Source: Streptomyces sp. SPB074
Lineage (GTDB): Bacteria; Actinomycetota; Actinomycetes; Streptomycetales; Streptomycetaceae
Direction of reading: 5' to 3'
Assembly: GCF_000154905.1 (NCBI RefSeq)
Contig: NZ_GG770540.1
Location: 93,411-157,410, forward strand
Length of the DNA: 64,000 bases
Shown: positions 47,410 to 56,511 of the stretch, in pieces
Layout of the letters: each line of letters starts with the position of its first letter
How positions within the stretch are numbered: position 1 is the stretch's first letter
Program-made: the position numbers and the translations under genes
The notes under the pieces: model-generated
Seen by the model: only the letters and a program-made list of their open reading frames with translations
The model's database searches: none
Told to the model about the DNA's origin: nothing

Positions 47410-48582
47410 ATGGCCTCTCCATACCCTGACGGAGACCGGGAAAAGGTGGCGTCCAAGCTGCCAGCCCCGCTCCAGCAAGCACTGAAAATCCGGGCCGCGG
47501 AACTCGCTCTCGACATCCAGGAGGCGGTCGAGGCCGGCATCACTGCCTGGCGCGCACTATCAAGCCCCCACGACCCCGACACGGTCGACACGACCGGGGC
47601 CCGCTCCTTCTCAACATGGCTTCCCCCAGGGATGTACGACGACTTCAAGGCGACCTGCGCCGAGCGGAACGTCTCCTACACCCAGGGCCTGGCCCAGTCC
47701 GTGAACGTCTGGCTCACCGTCAACCCCTCCCCCCGCCAGACCACGACGATCGCCGTAGAACCGGAGCGGAAGATCGTCGGAAACCAGAAAGGCGGCGTCG
47801 GCAAGACCGCCGTCTCCGCCGGCATCGGACAGGCCTACGCCGAGGCCGGCAAGCGCGTCCTCATCGTCGACTTCGACCCCCAGGGCCACCTCAGCGAACA
47901 ACTCGGCGTCCCCCAGATCGAGCCCGAGCACGACAGCCTCGTCTCCCACATGTGCGGAGACAGCAAGGGTGAGCTGCGCGACCTGGTCGTGACCATAGAG
48001 GATCCCCGCTACGGCAAGCGCCTCAACGTCCTGCCCGCCTGCTTCGACGGCTTCCTCCTCGACGCGAAAATCGCCGTCGTCGCCACCCAGAAGCGCGGCT
48101 TCCAGAAAGAAGCCGCCCTCGAACTGGCCCTGCGCCCCCTGGAAACCGACTACGACGTCGTCATCATCGACTGCCCGCCCAGCCTCGGCATCGCCATGGA
48201 CGCTGCCCTCTACTACGGCCGCCGCCGCCGCGACACACCCCCCGGCACGAGCGGCGTCATCATCCCGGTCCTCGCCGAGGACTCCTCCGCCACCGCCTAC
48301 GGCATGCTCGCCCAGCAGATCGAGGACCTCTGCGAGGACCTCTCCCAAGAGATCGACTACCTCGGCCTCGTCGTCAACCTCTACGACTCCCGCCGCGGCT
48401 ACGTCGCCACCTCCTCCCTCGAAAGCTGGAAGGCCATCGGAGACCCCAAAGTCCTCGCCGTCATCGGCGACCTCAAAGAGCAACGCGAAGCCGTACGCAA
48501 ACGCATGCCGCTCCTCTCCTACGCCCCCCACAGCGACCAGGCAGAAGCCATGCGGCAAGTAGCGCGAGGAGCGACCCGATGA
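47410..48582 (+). CDS. parA: ParA partition ATPase with N-terminal DNA-binding region
   Basis: This 390-aa ParA has an N-terminal 120-residue extension with helices that may bind the operator (APLQQALKIRAAELALDIQE; TWLPPGMYDDFKATC, ribbon-helix-helix-like). The ATPase follows: deviant Walker A GNQKGGVGKTAVSAG, LIVDFDPQGHLSEQ and VVIIDCPPSLGIAM. ATG 47410 follows AAGGTGA. The stop overlaps parB by 4 bp. It forms a classic ParAB operon, distinct from the small ParA system at 2609-3948. Confidence 0.93.
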   Translation: MASPYPDGDREKVASKLPAPLQQALKIRAAELALDIQEAVEAGITAWRALSSPHDPDTVDTTGARSFSTWLPPGMYDDFKATCAERNVSYTQGLAQSVNVWLTVNPSPRQTTTIAVEPERKIVGNQKGGVGKTAVSAGIGQAYAEAGKRVLIVDFDPQGHLSEQLGVPQIEPEHDSLVSHMCGDSKGELRDLVVTIEDPRYGKRLNVLPACFDGFLLDAKIAVVATQKRGFQKEAALELALRPLETDYDVVIIDCPPSLGIAMDAALYYGRRRRDTPPGTSGVIIPVLAEDSSATAYGMLAQQIEDLCEDLSQEIDYLGLVVNLYDSRRGYVATSSLESWKAIGDPKVLAVIGDLKEQREAVRKRMPLLSYAPHSDQAEAMRQVARGATR

Positions 48583-49712
48583 CCAGCAAGGCCGACACCC
48601 TCGGCAGCGCACCCGCCTTCGGCACCGCGCGGAGCGCCCGCAGTTCCCGCCGCGCCGCCATCGACCGGACCATCAACGGCGACGATGCCGCCAGCACGCA
48701 TGTCACCGAGCTCCCCGTCACCCTCGTCAGCGACAACCCCGACAACCCGCGCAACCACCTGCGCAACCTTGAGGAGATCGTCGAGACCGTCCGCGAGGTC
48801 GGGATCATCCTCCCCATCGTCATCGCCACCACCGACGCCTACCTCAAGGACCGCGCCGACCGGGTCACCGATCTCGACGCGGGCAGCCAGTACGTCGTCG
48901 TTGACGGCCACCGCCGCCTCGAAGCCGCCCGCCGCGTCGGGCTCGCCACCATCCCCGTCCGCGTCGACAACGCCCGCGTCACCACCGACGAGGCCCTCCT
49001 CGAATCGGCGTTCATCGCCAACTACCACCGCGACGACATGACCGACCTCGAGGAGGCGAACGCGCTCAAACAGCTCGTCGACTACTACGGCTCCCAGACG
49101 AAGGCAGCCAAACGACTCGGCCTGCCACAGAGCACGATCTCCAGCAAGCTCTCCCTCCTCAAGCTCTCTCCCGAACTCCAGAAGGATCTCGCCACCGGCG
49201 CACGCAAGAGCGAGCACGTCCGCAACCTTGGCAAGCTTTCCCCCACAGAGCAGAAAAGGAAAGCCGACGAGCGCGCCGCCGCTTCACCCGAAGTCGCACA
49301 GCCGGGCCAACTATCACGCCGTGATAATCCCGAGCCCTTTTCCACACCCGGGGGCCAGCCGCAAGTTCCGGCACCGGCTGAGCAAGGTCAGCTATCACGG
49401 CGTGATAATCCCAAGCCTCGCTCATCGGCAGCCCCACCCCAGGTAGCGCCACCCCTCGAGGAAGAGCGAACGGTGGCAGCGCCTCGGCCGAGTGCGGCGC
49501 TGCCACGCCAGCACGGCGAGACGCTCATGAACGCCGCCTTCGAGGAGCTCACCGCCGATCAGCGCAGCGCCTTCATCCTGCACTACTTCCAGCGCAGCAC
49601 CGGAGTCGACGCGGTCATCGCGGACATGCGCGGCGACCTTGATGTGCCCGCGCGTGAATCGCTCGCACGCATCCTGCAACAAGTCGCCGCAGGCCTGCTA
49701 CGCGATGCGTGA
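48579..49712 (+). CDS. parB: ParB centromere-binding protein
   Basis: This 377-aa ParB/Spo0J-type protein has the ParB nuclease-like CTPase domain in NPDNPRNHLRNLEEIVETV, VVVDGHRRLEAARRVGLA and ESAFIANYHRDDMTDLEEA. The HTH is in GSQTKAAKRLGLPQSTISSK. A Pro-rich linker contains a duplicated GQLSRRDNP segment whose codons are themselves parS-like palindromes. A C-terminal dimerisation helix ends the protein. It spreads from parS and stimulates ParA. Confidence 0.93.
   Translation: MTSKADTLGSAPAFGTARSARSSRRAAIDRTINGDDAASTHVTELPVTLVSDNPDNPRNHLRNLEEIVETVREVGIILPIVIATTDAYLKDRADRVTDLDAGSQYVVVDGHRRLEAARRVGLATIPVRVDNARVTTDEALLESAFIANYHRDDMTDLEEANALKQLVDYYGSQTKAAKRLGLPQSTISSKLSLLKLSPELQKDLATGARKSEHVRNLGKLSPTEQKRKADERAAASPEVAQPGQLSRRDNPEPFSTPGGQPQVPAPAEQGQLSRRDNPKPRSSAAPPQVAPPLEEERTVAAPRPSAALPRQHGETLMNAAFEELTADQRSAFILHYFQRSTGVDAVIADMRGDLDVPARESLARILQQVAAGLLRDA
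49312..49326. promoter_or_regulatory. parS-like site inside parB, copy 1
   Basis: TATCACG-C-CGTGATA within the parB frame encodes part of LSRRDN. It matches the core of the 31-bp palindrome upstream of parA exactly. Confidence 0.65.
49393..49407. promoter_or_regulatory. parS-like site inside parB, copy 2
   Basis: TATCACG-G-CGTGATA lies 81 bp (27 codons) after copy 1 and encodes the second LSRRDN. Only the central base differs from the other sites. Confidence 0.65.
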
Positions 49713-49719
49713 TCTTGCT

Positions 49720-49760
49720 GTGGTGGTCGCGCGGCGACGCTCGCGTTGCGCGACCACCAC
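49720..49760 (+). terminator. Terminator after parB
   Basis: GTGGTGGTCGCGC and GCGCGACCACCAC form a perfect 13-bp stem with a 15-nt loop, 8 nt after the parB stop. Confidence 0.7.
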
Positions 49761-49929
49761 AAAGGAGAGGCACGGAGGCCACAGATGATGGATATGCGAG
49801 ACGCGTGGGGCGCTGTATTCGCACGTTCGTCGTCGGGTCTCGTGGCGGGGAGCATCGCGTCTTGGATCCCCTGCCACCCTCCGCAGATGTCGCGCCGGTC
49901 TGGGAAAAGCCGGTAGGGGTCTGACGGTT

Positions 49930-50150
49930 CGTCTTTGCGCGTCCTGCGGGGCCGGTGCCCATGGACCAGATCAGCTCGTAGATGCCGGGCGCGCGCTGAA
50001 CAAGCTTGACGCGGAGGCCGGTGCGGAAGCGGCCGGTGCGCAGATCCTCGACGAAGGCCGCCACGGTCTGGCGGAAACGGTGGCGCTGCTCTGAGGTGAG
50101 GCGGTCCAGGTCGGTGGTGAAGCACGGCAGGGTTTCGTAGGTGGGCGCGT
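49930..50150 (-). pseudogene. RelE/HigB-like toxin remnant
   Basis: The leftward frame contains YETLPCFTTDLDRLTSEQRH, then FVEDLRTGRFRTGLRVKLVQ and APGIYELIWSMG, close to the core of RelE-type toxins from actinobacteria. There is no start codon with a ribosome site, the C-terminal catalytic strand is missing or out of frame, and no antitoxin gene is adjacent. It is probably a decayed toxin gene. Confidence 0.45.
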
Positions 50151-50483
50151 CGGTCCTCCTGGCAGCAAGGAGTCCCCGGTGTTGCCGGGGGCGGGAGACG
50201 GGGTGACGTGGTGCAGGCGGCGGCGTTCTTGGCTGTCGCGCGGGGGAGCTGTACGTGAAGGGGCGCTGGATACCGCTGCAGTCGGCTACTTGGCGTTTTC
50301 GGGGCGTGTGGCGTGTGGGACTGGTGGCGCGCAGCATTTGCATGGCCCGGGTGGTGTCCGCCGGGCGGGCGCGGCGCCGCCGGAAACGTCCGCCCGACGG
50401 GATCGGCCGTGAAGTTCCGGTGAACCCTCCCGCCCCACGAGATCGGGCTTTTGTACAGGTCAGGACCGGTGTCCCCTGTCGGG
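50151..50483. other. Intergenic region before the relaxase
   Basis: This 333-bp stretch holds no gene that can be supported. Open frames on both strands lack ribosome sites. It must contain the relaxase promoter and could hold part of a transfer origin, but no strong inverted repeat is seen. Confidence 0.4.
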
Positions 50484-52388
50484 ATGCTGAGTGTCGCGAA
50501 GGTCCAGAGGCGTAACGCCTGGCGCTACTACGTACGCGGAGTCGCCTTCGGGGACGGCCGCCGCCCGGTCGGCCAGTCCCTCAAGGACGCCCAGGAAACG
50601 GCCGGCCTCCCGCCGGGACGGTGGTGGGGGCGCGGCCTGACCGCCCTCGGGCTCACCGCAGGCGCGGAGGTGTCCGAGCGGCAGATGGAGCTGACCTTCG
50701 GGCAGGGCCGGCACCCGGACGCCGACCGGATCCAGCAGCACCTCCTGGACGACGGCGCCGACCCGGCCACCGCGCGGCGGGCGACCGTGCTCGGGCAGCC
50801 GATCGAGGAGATCGAGGCTTGCAATCAGACCCCGCTGCTCGCCCTCGACTTCACTTTCCGCCCGCAGGCGTCCCTGATCGTGCTGTGGGCGCTGGGAGAC
50901 GCCCACACGCGCCGGGTCATCGAGCGGGCGCACGAGCGGGCCGTCGACAGGGCACTGCGCTGGCTCGAGGACGAAGTCGCCGAGACCCGGTGGTCATCGG
51001 GCCGCAGCCGCGCGAAGACGCCGGCCCTCGTGGTCGCGGCGTTCCGGCACTTCGACAACCGGGACGGTTTCCCGCTCCTGCACGAGCACTGCTTGGTCCT
51101 CAACCGCGTGCAGCGCCTGGACGGCAACGGTGATCCGAAGTGGGGCGCGCTGGACACCCGCCGCCTCTACCGCCACGTGGTGGCCGCCGGGACGCTCTAC
51201 ACCCTCGCGATGACGACCGAGGTGTGCGAGGAGCTCGGGTTGGCGACGGTGCCCCGGGAGGTGACGCCGGGCCTGCGTCCCGTGATGGAGATCGCCGGTG
51301 TCGACTCCGAGCTCATCGACTGGTCGGCCACCCGCCGCCAGCAGATCGAGGGCGTCCTGGAGGGCCTGACCTACAAGTACGCGCAGGAGCACGGGCGGCT
51401 GCCCGGCGAGCAGGCCCGGCACGGTCTGGGGTGGTGGGCGGCGCAGGACACCCGCCGGGAGAAGAAGACCCCGCGCCCGCTGGAGCAGCTGCTCGCGTGG
51501 TGGAAGGCGTCCGCGCTGCTGAAGTTCGGCAAGCAGGTGGTCGACGGGCTCCTTCACCGCTGCCGCGCGGCGGGTGCGGCGATCCGGGCCCGGGTGGACC
51601 CGCACGTCGACGTCGTGCTCGCCGCCGTCGACGTCGCCGCGGTCGTCTTCACCGTGCGCGGCAAGTTCGCCCGCCGCCACGTCCTGGCCGAAGCGCGCCG
51701 GCATCTGCTGGAGACCCTGCGCGGCCGCGAGTTCACGCGCGGCCTGGACGACTACATCGCGGGCCGCGCCCTGGCCGACCACGGCCGCCAGACCACCGAC
51801 CCTCAGCCCGACCGCCGGGCCCCGGCCGCCGACCAGATCTTCTACACCGCCGACTTCCCCGAGCCCGATCCCTGGTTCATCGCCGGCACCGACGGCACGC
51901 CGCCCCGGGAGTCGTCCCGCTACGAGCGGGCCCGGGTTGCCAGCCTCGCCGTACGCAACGCGATCCGCGCCGCCCGCACCACTTCCGCCGGGCAGGCTGA
52001 CGCCTCGGCCGCGACGTCGGCCGCCGCGCACACCGGCGAGCAGCACCACGACCAGCCGTCAGCCCCGCCGCACGCCGTCGACCACCCCGGCCGGGACGCC
52101 GCCCTCACCCCGGCGCAGCAGGCCGCCGCCGTCCACGCCCACCAGCAGGCCGCGATGCCCGACGAGTACCTCCAGGGCCGCACGACCGACGCGGGGACAT
52201 GGCTGCGCACGCCGAAGAACCTGGAGCGGCTCGCCGCCTTCACCCGCGCCGCTGACGCCCGCCGCCGCACCTACGAAGACACGAAGCCCCCGGCCGCGCC
52301 CGACGACCTCGCCGACGGCCACCGCCAGCAGCACGAGCAGCAGCACCGGCACCCCGGTCACGGCCAGGGGCCCGGTCCACGGCCGTGA
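50484..52388 (+). CDS. MobF-family relaxase (TrwC N-terminal type)
   Basis: The 634-aa protein starts MLSVAKVQRRNAWRYYVRG with the paired Tyr residues typical of MobF relaxases. TPLLALDFTFRPQASLIVLW follows, and the metal-binding triad region reads AAFRHFDNRDGFPLLHEHCL. A helical region follows from residue 330. The C-terminal 150 residues are His/Ala/Pro-rich. The RecD-like helicase half of TraI/TrwC is absent. It would nick oriT and lead plasmid transfer. ATG 50484 gives the family N-terminus; the open frame extends to 50451. Confidence 0.88.
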   Translation: MLSVAKVQRRNAWRYYVRGVAFGDGRRPVGQSLKDAQETAGLPPGRWWGRGLTALGLTAGAEVSERQMELTFGQGRHPDADRIQQHLLDDGADPATARRATVLGQPIEEIEACNQTPLLALDFTFRPQASLIVLWALGDAHTRRVIERAHERAVDRALRWLEDEVAETRWSSGRSRAKTPALVVAAFRHFDNRDGFPLLHEHCLVLNRVQRLDGNGDPKWGALDTRRLYRHVVAAGTLYTLAMTTEVCEELGLATVPREVTPGLRPVMEIAGVDSELIDWSATRRQQIEGVLEGLTYKYAQEHGRLPGEQARHGLGWWAAQDTRREKKTPRPLEQLLAWWKASALLKFGKQVVDGLLHRCRAAGAAIRARVDPHVDVVLAAVDVAAVVFTVRGKFARRHVLAEARRHLLETLRGREFTRGLDDYIAGRALADHGRQTTDPQPDRRAPAADQIFYTADFPEPDPWFIAGTDGTPPRESSRYERARVASLAVRNAIRAARTTSAGQADASAATSAAAHTGEQHHDQPSAPPHAVDHPGRDAALTPAQQAAAVHAHQQAAMPDEYLQGRTTDAGTWLRTPKNLERLAAFTRAADARRRTYEDTKPPAAPDDLADGHRQQHEQQHRHPGHGQGPGPRP

Positions 52389-52513
52389 CCGCCCGGCGGG
52401 ACGCACATCGAAGCCGCCGCGCCAGCACCCGGCACGCACCCGGCGCCCCGGCCCCGCAGACACCAGGGCGCGGCGAGAGTACGGGGACTGCCCCCGTGAA
52501 CGAGGAGGAACCC

Positions 52514-52705
52514 GTGGCCGACCTGATCCTGATACAGCTCTCGCCGAAGCAGCGCGAGCGCCTGGAGCACCTGGCCGACGCCAGCCGCCTGCGGACGGCG
52601 CTGTACCCGTCGCCGAAGCCGCAGCCGGCCTGGCGCCGCTCCCGGCAGTACCCCGGCGGCCGGTCGAACCCGTGGCGCACCGTACGGGGCCGCCGCCGAG
52701 GATGA
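52514..52705 (+). CDS. Small hypothetical protein
   Basis: GTG 52514 follows GAGGAGGAA and opens 63 codons with LILIQLSPKQRERLEHLADA and a basic Pro/Arg/Ser tail. It lies 125 bp after the relaxase gene and may be an accessory transfer gene. No family is recognised. Confidence 0.55.
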   Translation: MADLILIQLSPKQRERLEHLADASRLRTALYPSPKPQPAWRRSRQYPGGRSNPWRTVRGRRRG

Positions 52706-53422
52706 GTGGACGCGGTGGCTTCCATCGCGCGGCCGTTGCACGAGGGGAGTGGAGGCCACGGTGGCGTGGATCGGGCGCTCCATTCGGTGCGCTCCACCCG
52801 GTGGGGTGCGGAACACCCGGCATCCGGTGCGGTGGTGCGGTGCATCGGGTGCACCGGTGCGGCCGCCGACGATGCCGTGCACTCCCACCCGCCGCACCAC
52901 CGCACCGGTGCGCCGCACCGCGCGTTCCACTGCCGCGCGTCGGAGTGACCGCCACTCCCGTCCGCTCCACTCGATGCCCCCCCCTTGACCGGGTGCGCCG
53001 CCAAATTCCATCCAGCCCATCCGGTGGAAAGCAACCCTTGTCCAGCTACGAGTTTCGGCGTGATCTTCGACGTTTCCCCTTGACACACTCCGCTACCACC
53101 CACGGAAACGCCTCGCATCGCGCCCTTGATGCCCGATGCGCGAGGGGAGACTTCTCCCTCCCGCCGCACCGCGCACCGTCACCGTCCGTAGGGGCAGTGC
53201 GTGGCGCGGAGGATGCCGTGCATCGCCGCATCGCGGTGCGGTCCACCGGGTGGAAGCGCACGACACCGTCCGCGCCGAGTGGAGAGTGGAGGCCGCCGCG
53301 AAGCGCACCAGGCGCGGGAAGAGTCCACCCGGTGCGCTCCACCGGGTGGGGAACGCGCGCAACTCAACGCACCATGCGTGCCGGTCCGCACCCGCGCGCT
53401 GCCAGCCCGGACATCCAGTGCG
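52706..53422. repeat. Repeat-rich intergenic region, oriT candidate
   Basis: No gene is seen in about 715 bp. The stretch is crowded with variants of CCACCCGGTG/CACCGGGTGG and GCACCGGTGC, for example GTGCGCTCCACCCGGTGGGG near 52787 and GCGCTCCACCGGGTGGGGAA near 53333, plus CCACCGGGTGG near 53238. Arms occur in both orientations. Its place next to a relaxase gene makes it the best transfer-origin candidate in the window. Confidence 0.5.
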
Positions 53423-54090
53423 CTACACGCGCGGGCGGCGCAGGTTCTCTTTGGCCGACAGGAGCCCGAGTACGGCGTGCTCCTGGTAGTGGGCGTGCCA
53501 GCGTTCCGCCAGGGGCCGGTCGGTGAACAGGGCCAGCCCCCGCGCTGTCTCTGCGGTCAGGTCGACGGCATCGAAGCCGCCGGCGGCCTGGACGAACTCC
53601 GTCGCGATGTCGTGGAAGCGCGGGCCCTGGAAGTAGGCGACGTGCGTGGCGTCGGTGGCCAGAGGCTGGCCGCTCTCGTCGGACACGAGCGTGTTCGACG
53701 CCTTGCGCGACTCGTAGTAGGCGTTGACCTGCGGTTGGACCTCGGTGCGCATCGAGGCCAGCACGCGCTGCCGGTGGGTGGGAGGGGCCAGGCACTTCTT
53801 GTACGAGAAGGCGACCTTGCTGCCGTCGACCTGGACCGCTTCCGGGCCTTTGTGGTGACCGCGCGGGGTGGGGATGATCCGGAAGCGGTCCACCCCCGGG
53901 CCGACCTTCTCCGCCGCGTCGGGGTGCATGTCCAGCAGGTCCCGCAACAGCAGGTCGTCGTCCTCCCGGTCGATGCCTGCCCGAAGCCGTAGCGGCCCAG
54001 AACCGCCTGCGCCGCTTCCTGTCGGGCCTTCTTCGTCGCGTAGCGGCGCGGGCCGATCCATACCTCGGGCACGTTGAGCTCCTCTGCCAA
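53423..54090 (-). pseudogene. DUF3223/DCL-type protein with frameshift
   Basis: ATG 54090 starts PEVWIGPRRYATKKARQEAA, then QAVLGRYGFG. The family continuation AGIDREDDDLLLRDLLDMHP, then SKVAFSYKKC, is in another frame that runs to 53423. One missing G in a short G run near 53985 explains the break. With it repaired the protein would be about 222 aa with a complete DUF3223 domain. It may be a real mutation or a sequencing error. The role of such proteins in bacteria is unknown. Confidence 0.7.
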
Positions 54091-54375
54091 GCGGGTGACG
54101 GGACGCTCACGCTAGAGCACATTCCCCGGTCCGGCGGGAGCTTTGCTCTTGCTGTCAGCCTGGCGGGGGACAGGGAGCCGATCATGATGCCGCTCACGGA
54201 CAAAACAGGAGGACATGGGGGTGGTCAAGGAGGAATCGGACACCCGCCGTCGTTGATCGGCAGACCGCGGACAAGGGGTCCTTCCTCACGGTGGCTCCGG
54301 CCCGCGCGCAGACCCGCGCTCGGGCCGGACAACCGCCGACCCGGCCACGTACGGCCGGAGAAACCCGAGGCCGCG

Positions 54376-55467
54376 ATGACTACCGCACCCGACCCGCACA
54401 CTCCGCCCGACCCGCACACTCCGCCCGCTCCGACGGACACCGCTGCGACGGCGAGCCCCGCTCCGAGCCCTGAGACAAGCCCCGCTCTCAGCCCCGCAGT
54501 CTCCAGCCGTTGTCTGACGGTTGTTGCTGATCAGACCCCCGATTCGCCTGCCCCTGCCGGTTGCAACTCCTCTTCTCCTGTTCCTGATGCCCCTGGAGAA
54601 GCGTCCCGGCCCCGGAAGGCGGCGTCGAAGGCCGGCGCGGACCTCCGCGGGGAGGTCCTGCTCACCCTCGCCCAGCTGCGCCTGGCCACACCCCGCCAGC
54701 TCAAGGCGCTGCTGCTGCCCCATCAGCAGGACACCGACCATGTCCGCCGTGCGCTGCGCAACCTGCTCGGCGAATCCCCGGCTCTGGTCGGCCGGACCCA
54801 CCGCGCCCAGCAGAGCTACTGGTACTGCACCCCGGCGGGCCTCGCCGAAGCCGCCGCCTCCGGTGAGCTCGCGCCGACGACCGGACGGACGACGGGCAAG
54901 CGCATCGCGGCCAGCAAGACGGGCCTGCGCGAGCACGGCCTCGCCCTGGTCGACACCGTCATCGCCTTCCACCAGGCCGGGCTGGCCGACCACGCCGACT
55001 GGCAGGTGGAAGTTCCCCACCCCACCCCCGCCGGGAACCTTCTGCCCGATGCCGTAGCGCTCCTGGCCGATGGCTCCAGCGCGTTCGTGGAGATCGACCG
55101 CACCATGTCCTACGCCCGCCTGCTCGCCAAGCTGGAACGCTACGACGCCTACCGCAACGCGCCGCCGTCCGGACGCGGAAACGCCGCACGCCCCCCGCGC
55201 AGCCACTGGCAGGAGACCTACGCCGGGCCATCGCTGGAGCGGCCCTTCCCGCCGCTGCTGTTCGTCTTCGCCCCGGCCTCGCGCCGTGCGGCCCCGGACA
55301 CGAGGGAGGCCACCTTCCACGAGCGTGCCCGGCCGAACTGGCGGATCACGGTGGCGACGACGACCCTGCACCGGCTCACCCATGACGGGGCTGACCGGCC
55401 GGTGTGGCGGGTCGTCGGCCATGGTGAGGGCCGGCGGGCGCTGACCGCGTTGCCCAAGCCGCAGTGA
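54376..55467 (+). CDS. Replication-relaxation family protein
   Basis: This is a 363-aa protein of the Replic_Relax type. After a 90-residue Pro/Thr/Ser-rich N-terminus comes a winged helix (EVLLTLAQLRLATPRQLKAL; ALRNLLGESPALVGRTHR; SYWYCTPAGLAEAAA), then HGLALVDTVIAFHQAG, NLLPDAVALLADGSSAFVEI with DRTMSYARLLAKLERYDAYR, a restriction-endonuclease-like core with a D...ExD-like pattern. These proteins are found on Streptomyces plasmids near transfer and replication genes. ATG 54376 follows a GAGG site; the frame is open to 54184. Confidence 0.8.
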   Translation: MTTAPDPHTPPDPHTPPAPTDTAATASPAPSPETSPALSPAVSSRCLTVVADQTPDSPAPAGCNSSSPVPDAPGEASRPRKAASKAGADLRGEVLLTLAQLRLATPRQLKALLLPHQQDTDHVRRALRNLLGESPALVGRTHRAQQSYWYCTPAGLAEAAASGELAPTTGRTTGKRIAASKTGLREHGLALVDTVIAFHQAGLADHADWQVEVPHPTPAGNLLPDAVALLADGSSAFVEIDRTMSYARLLAKLERYDAYRNAPPSGRGNAARPPRSHWQETYAGPSLERPFPPLLFVFAPASRRAAPDTREATFHERARPNWRITVATTTLHRLTHDGADRPVWRVVGHGEGRRALTALPKPQ

Positions 55468-55547
55468 GCAGGGCGGGCTCGGCCTCCATCCAGGCCGGGC
55501 CCGCCGCTGCCGACTGCGCTGTCGGTGGCGGCTGGGAGCCTGGTCGG

Positions 55548-55784
55548 ATGAACGAGGGTGACGAGCAGCTGCTGCGCGGCCGGGTGTACGGCCACGACCA
55601 CGAGGACCCGAACCCCGGCCCGCTGCCGCACCAGACGTACGCCGTCCTGGTCGGTGGCCCGCCGGACGGCCTGCTGCTCGACATCACCGGCTGGCGGCCG
55701 GAAGAGATCGAGGACGGCGTCGCCTTGATGACCGAGCTGGGGCGGTGGCCCGGTGGCCGCGCGCTGTTCAACGGGGGCGTCTGA
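55548..55784 (+). CDS. Small hypothetical protein
   Basis: This 78-aa protein contains YAVLVGGPPDGLLLDITGWR and GRWPGGRALFNGG, resembling the protein at 19143-19352. It starts at ATG 55548. Its end overlaps the end of the convergent membrane-protein gene by 17 bp. Confidence 0.65.
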   Translation: MNEGDEQLLRGRVYGHDHEDPNPGPLPHQTYAVLVGGPPDGLLLDITGWRPEEIEDGVALMTELGRWPGGRALFNGGV

Positions 55785-56193
55785 CCGTGCAGCGGACCAG
55801 GACGTAGGGGATAACGCAGAATGCACCGACGTTGCAGGCGACGAGCAGGGTGATGAACAGCCAGTAGGAGAACCCGTGGCCGTCGGAGGCAGAGAGGAGA
55901 GACCCGCCGGTGAGGCTGATGAAGATGCCGGTGACGGTGAGCCCGGCAGCCCAGCCGAGGGCGCTCATGCCGATACCGAGACCGATGAATGACCAGAACA
56001 AGGCAGGACCAACGAGGACCGCGATGGCTCCGATCACGGGCGGGGTGACGTCCCGGTCGCCGATGAAGTCCATGAGCTGCGGGATGGAGATGAAGGTCCA
56101 TAGACCGGTGAAGGCTAGGCCGATGACGACCGCGACGATCGTGATCACACGGTTGGCGCGACTGCTGGAGTCGGCGTTCGCGGCGTCGGTCAT
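55768..56193 (-). CDS. Integral membrane protein
   Basis: This 141-aa protein has four hydrophobic segments: VITIVAVVIGLAFTGLW, VIGAIAVLVGPALFWSFIGL, ALGWAAGLTVTGIFISL and WLFITLLVACNVGAFCVIPY. ATG 56193 has AAGGAG 9 nt before it. No family is recognised. It stands alone in its orientation. Confidence 0.7.
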   Translation of the reverse strand: MTDAANADSSSRANRVITIVAVVIGLAFTGLWTFISIPQLMDFIGDRDVTPPVIGAIAVLVGPALFWSFIGLGIGMSALGWAAGLTVTGIFISLTGGSLLSASDGHGFSYWLFITLLVACNVGAFCVIPYVLVRCTVRRPR

Positions 56194-56511
56194 GGGCAGG
56201 GGGCTCCTTCGGCACGGCGGGCGAGTTGATCGGAACCATCCCGGTATAGCCGACGCCGGGCACAAGGGGGCGCGCTTCCGCGCAAGGCGTCCGAGATCCG
56301 ACCATGGGGCCGACCACGCTGGTCCGCACCCGATGCCGCGCCAAGAGGCAAGCGCGTCCGAAGTGACACGAGATTCGCACAAGCGACCTGCTGATGAGAT
56401 GGTCGCGCCCGACTTCCCCGACAACCTGGCGCAGACGCGATCGTCTGGAACGCCACTTACGACGCGTCGCCGCGCCCGCCCCCGCGCCAAGGCTGCGCTA
56501 CACCTGAGGGC
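56194..56511. other. Intergenic promoter region
   Basis: These 318 bp between divergent genes hold no other gene that can be supported and no clear repeat. They must carry the promoters of the membrane protein (leftward) and the gene at 56512 (rightward). Confidence 0.4.

Noticed and set aside
49709-49924. Small plus-strand frame after parB
   Set aside because: It runs through the parB terminator stem and has no family resemblance.
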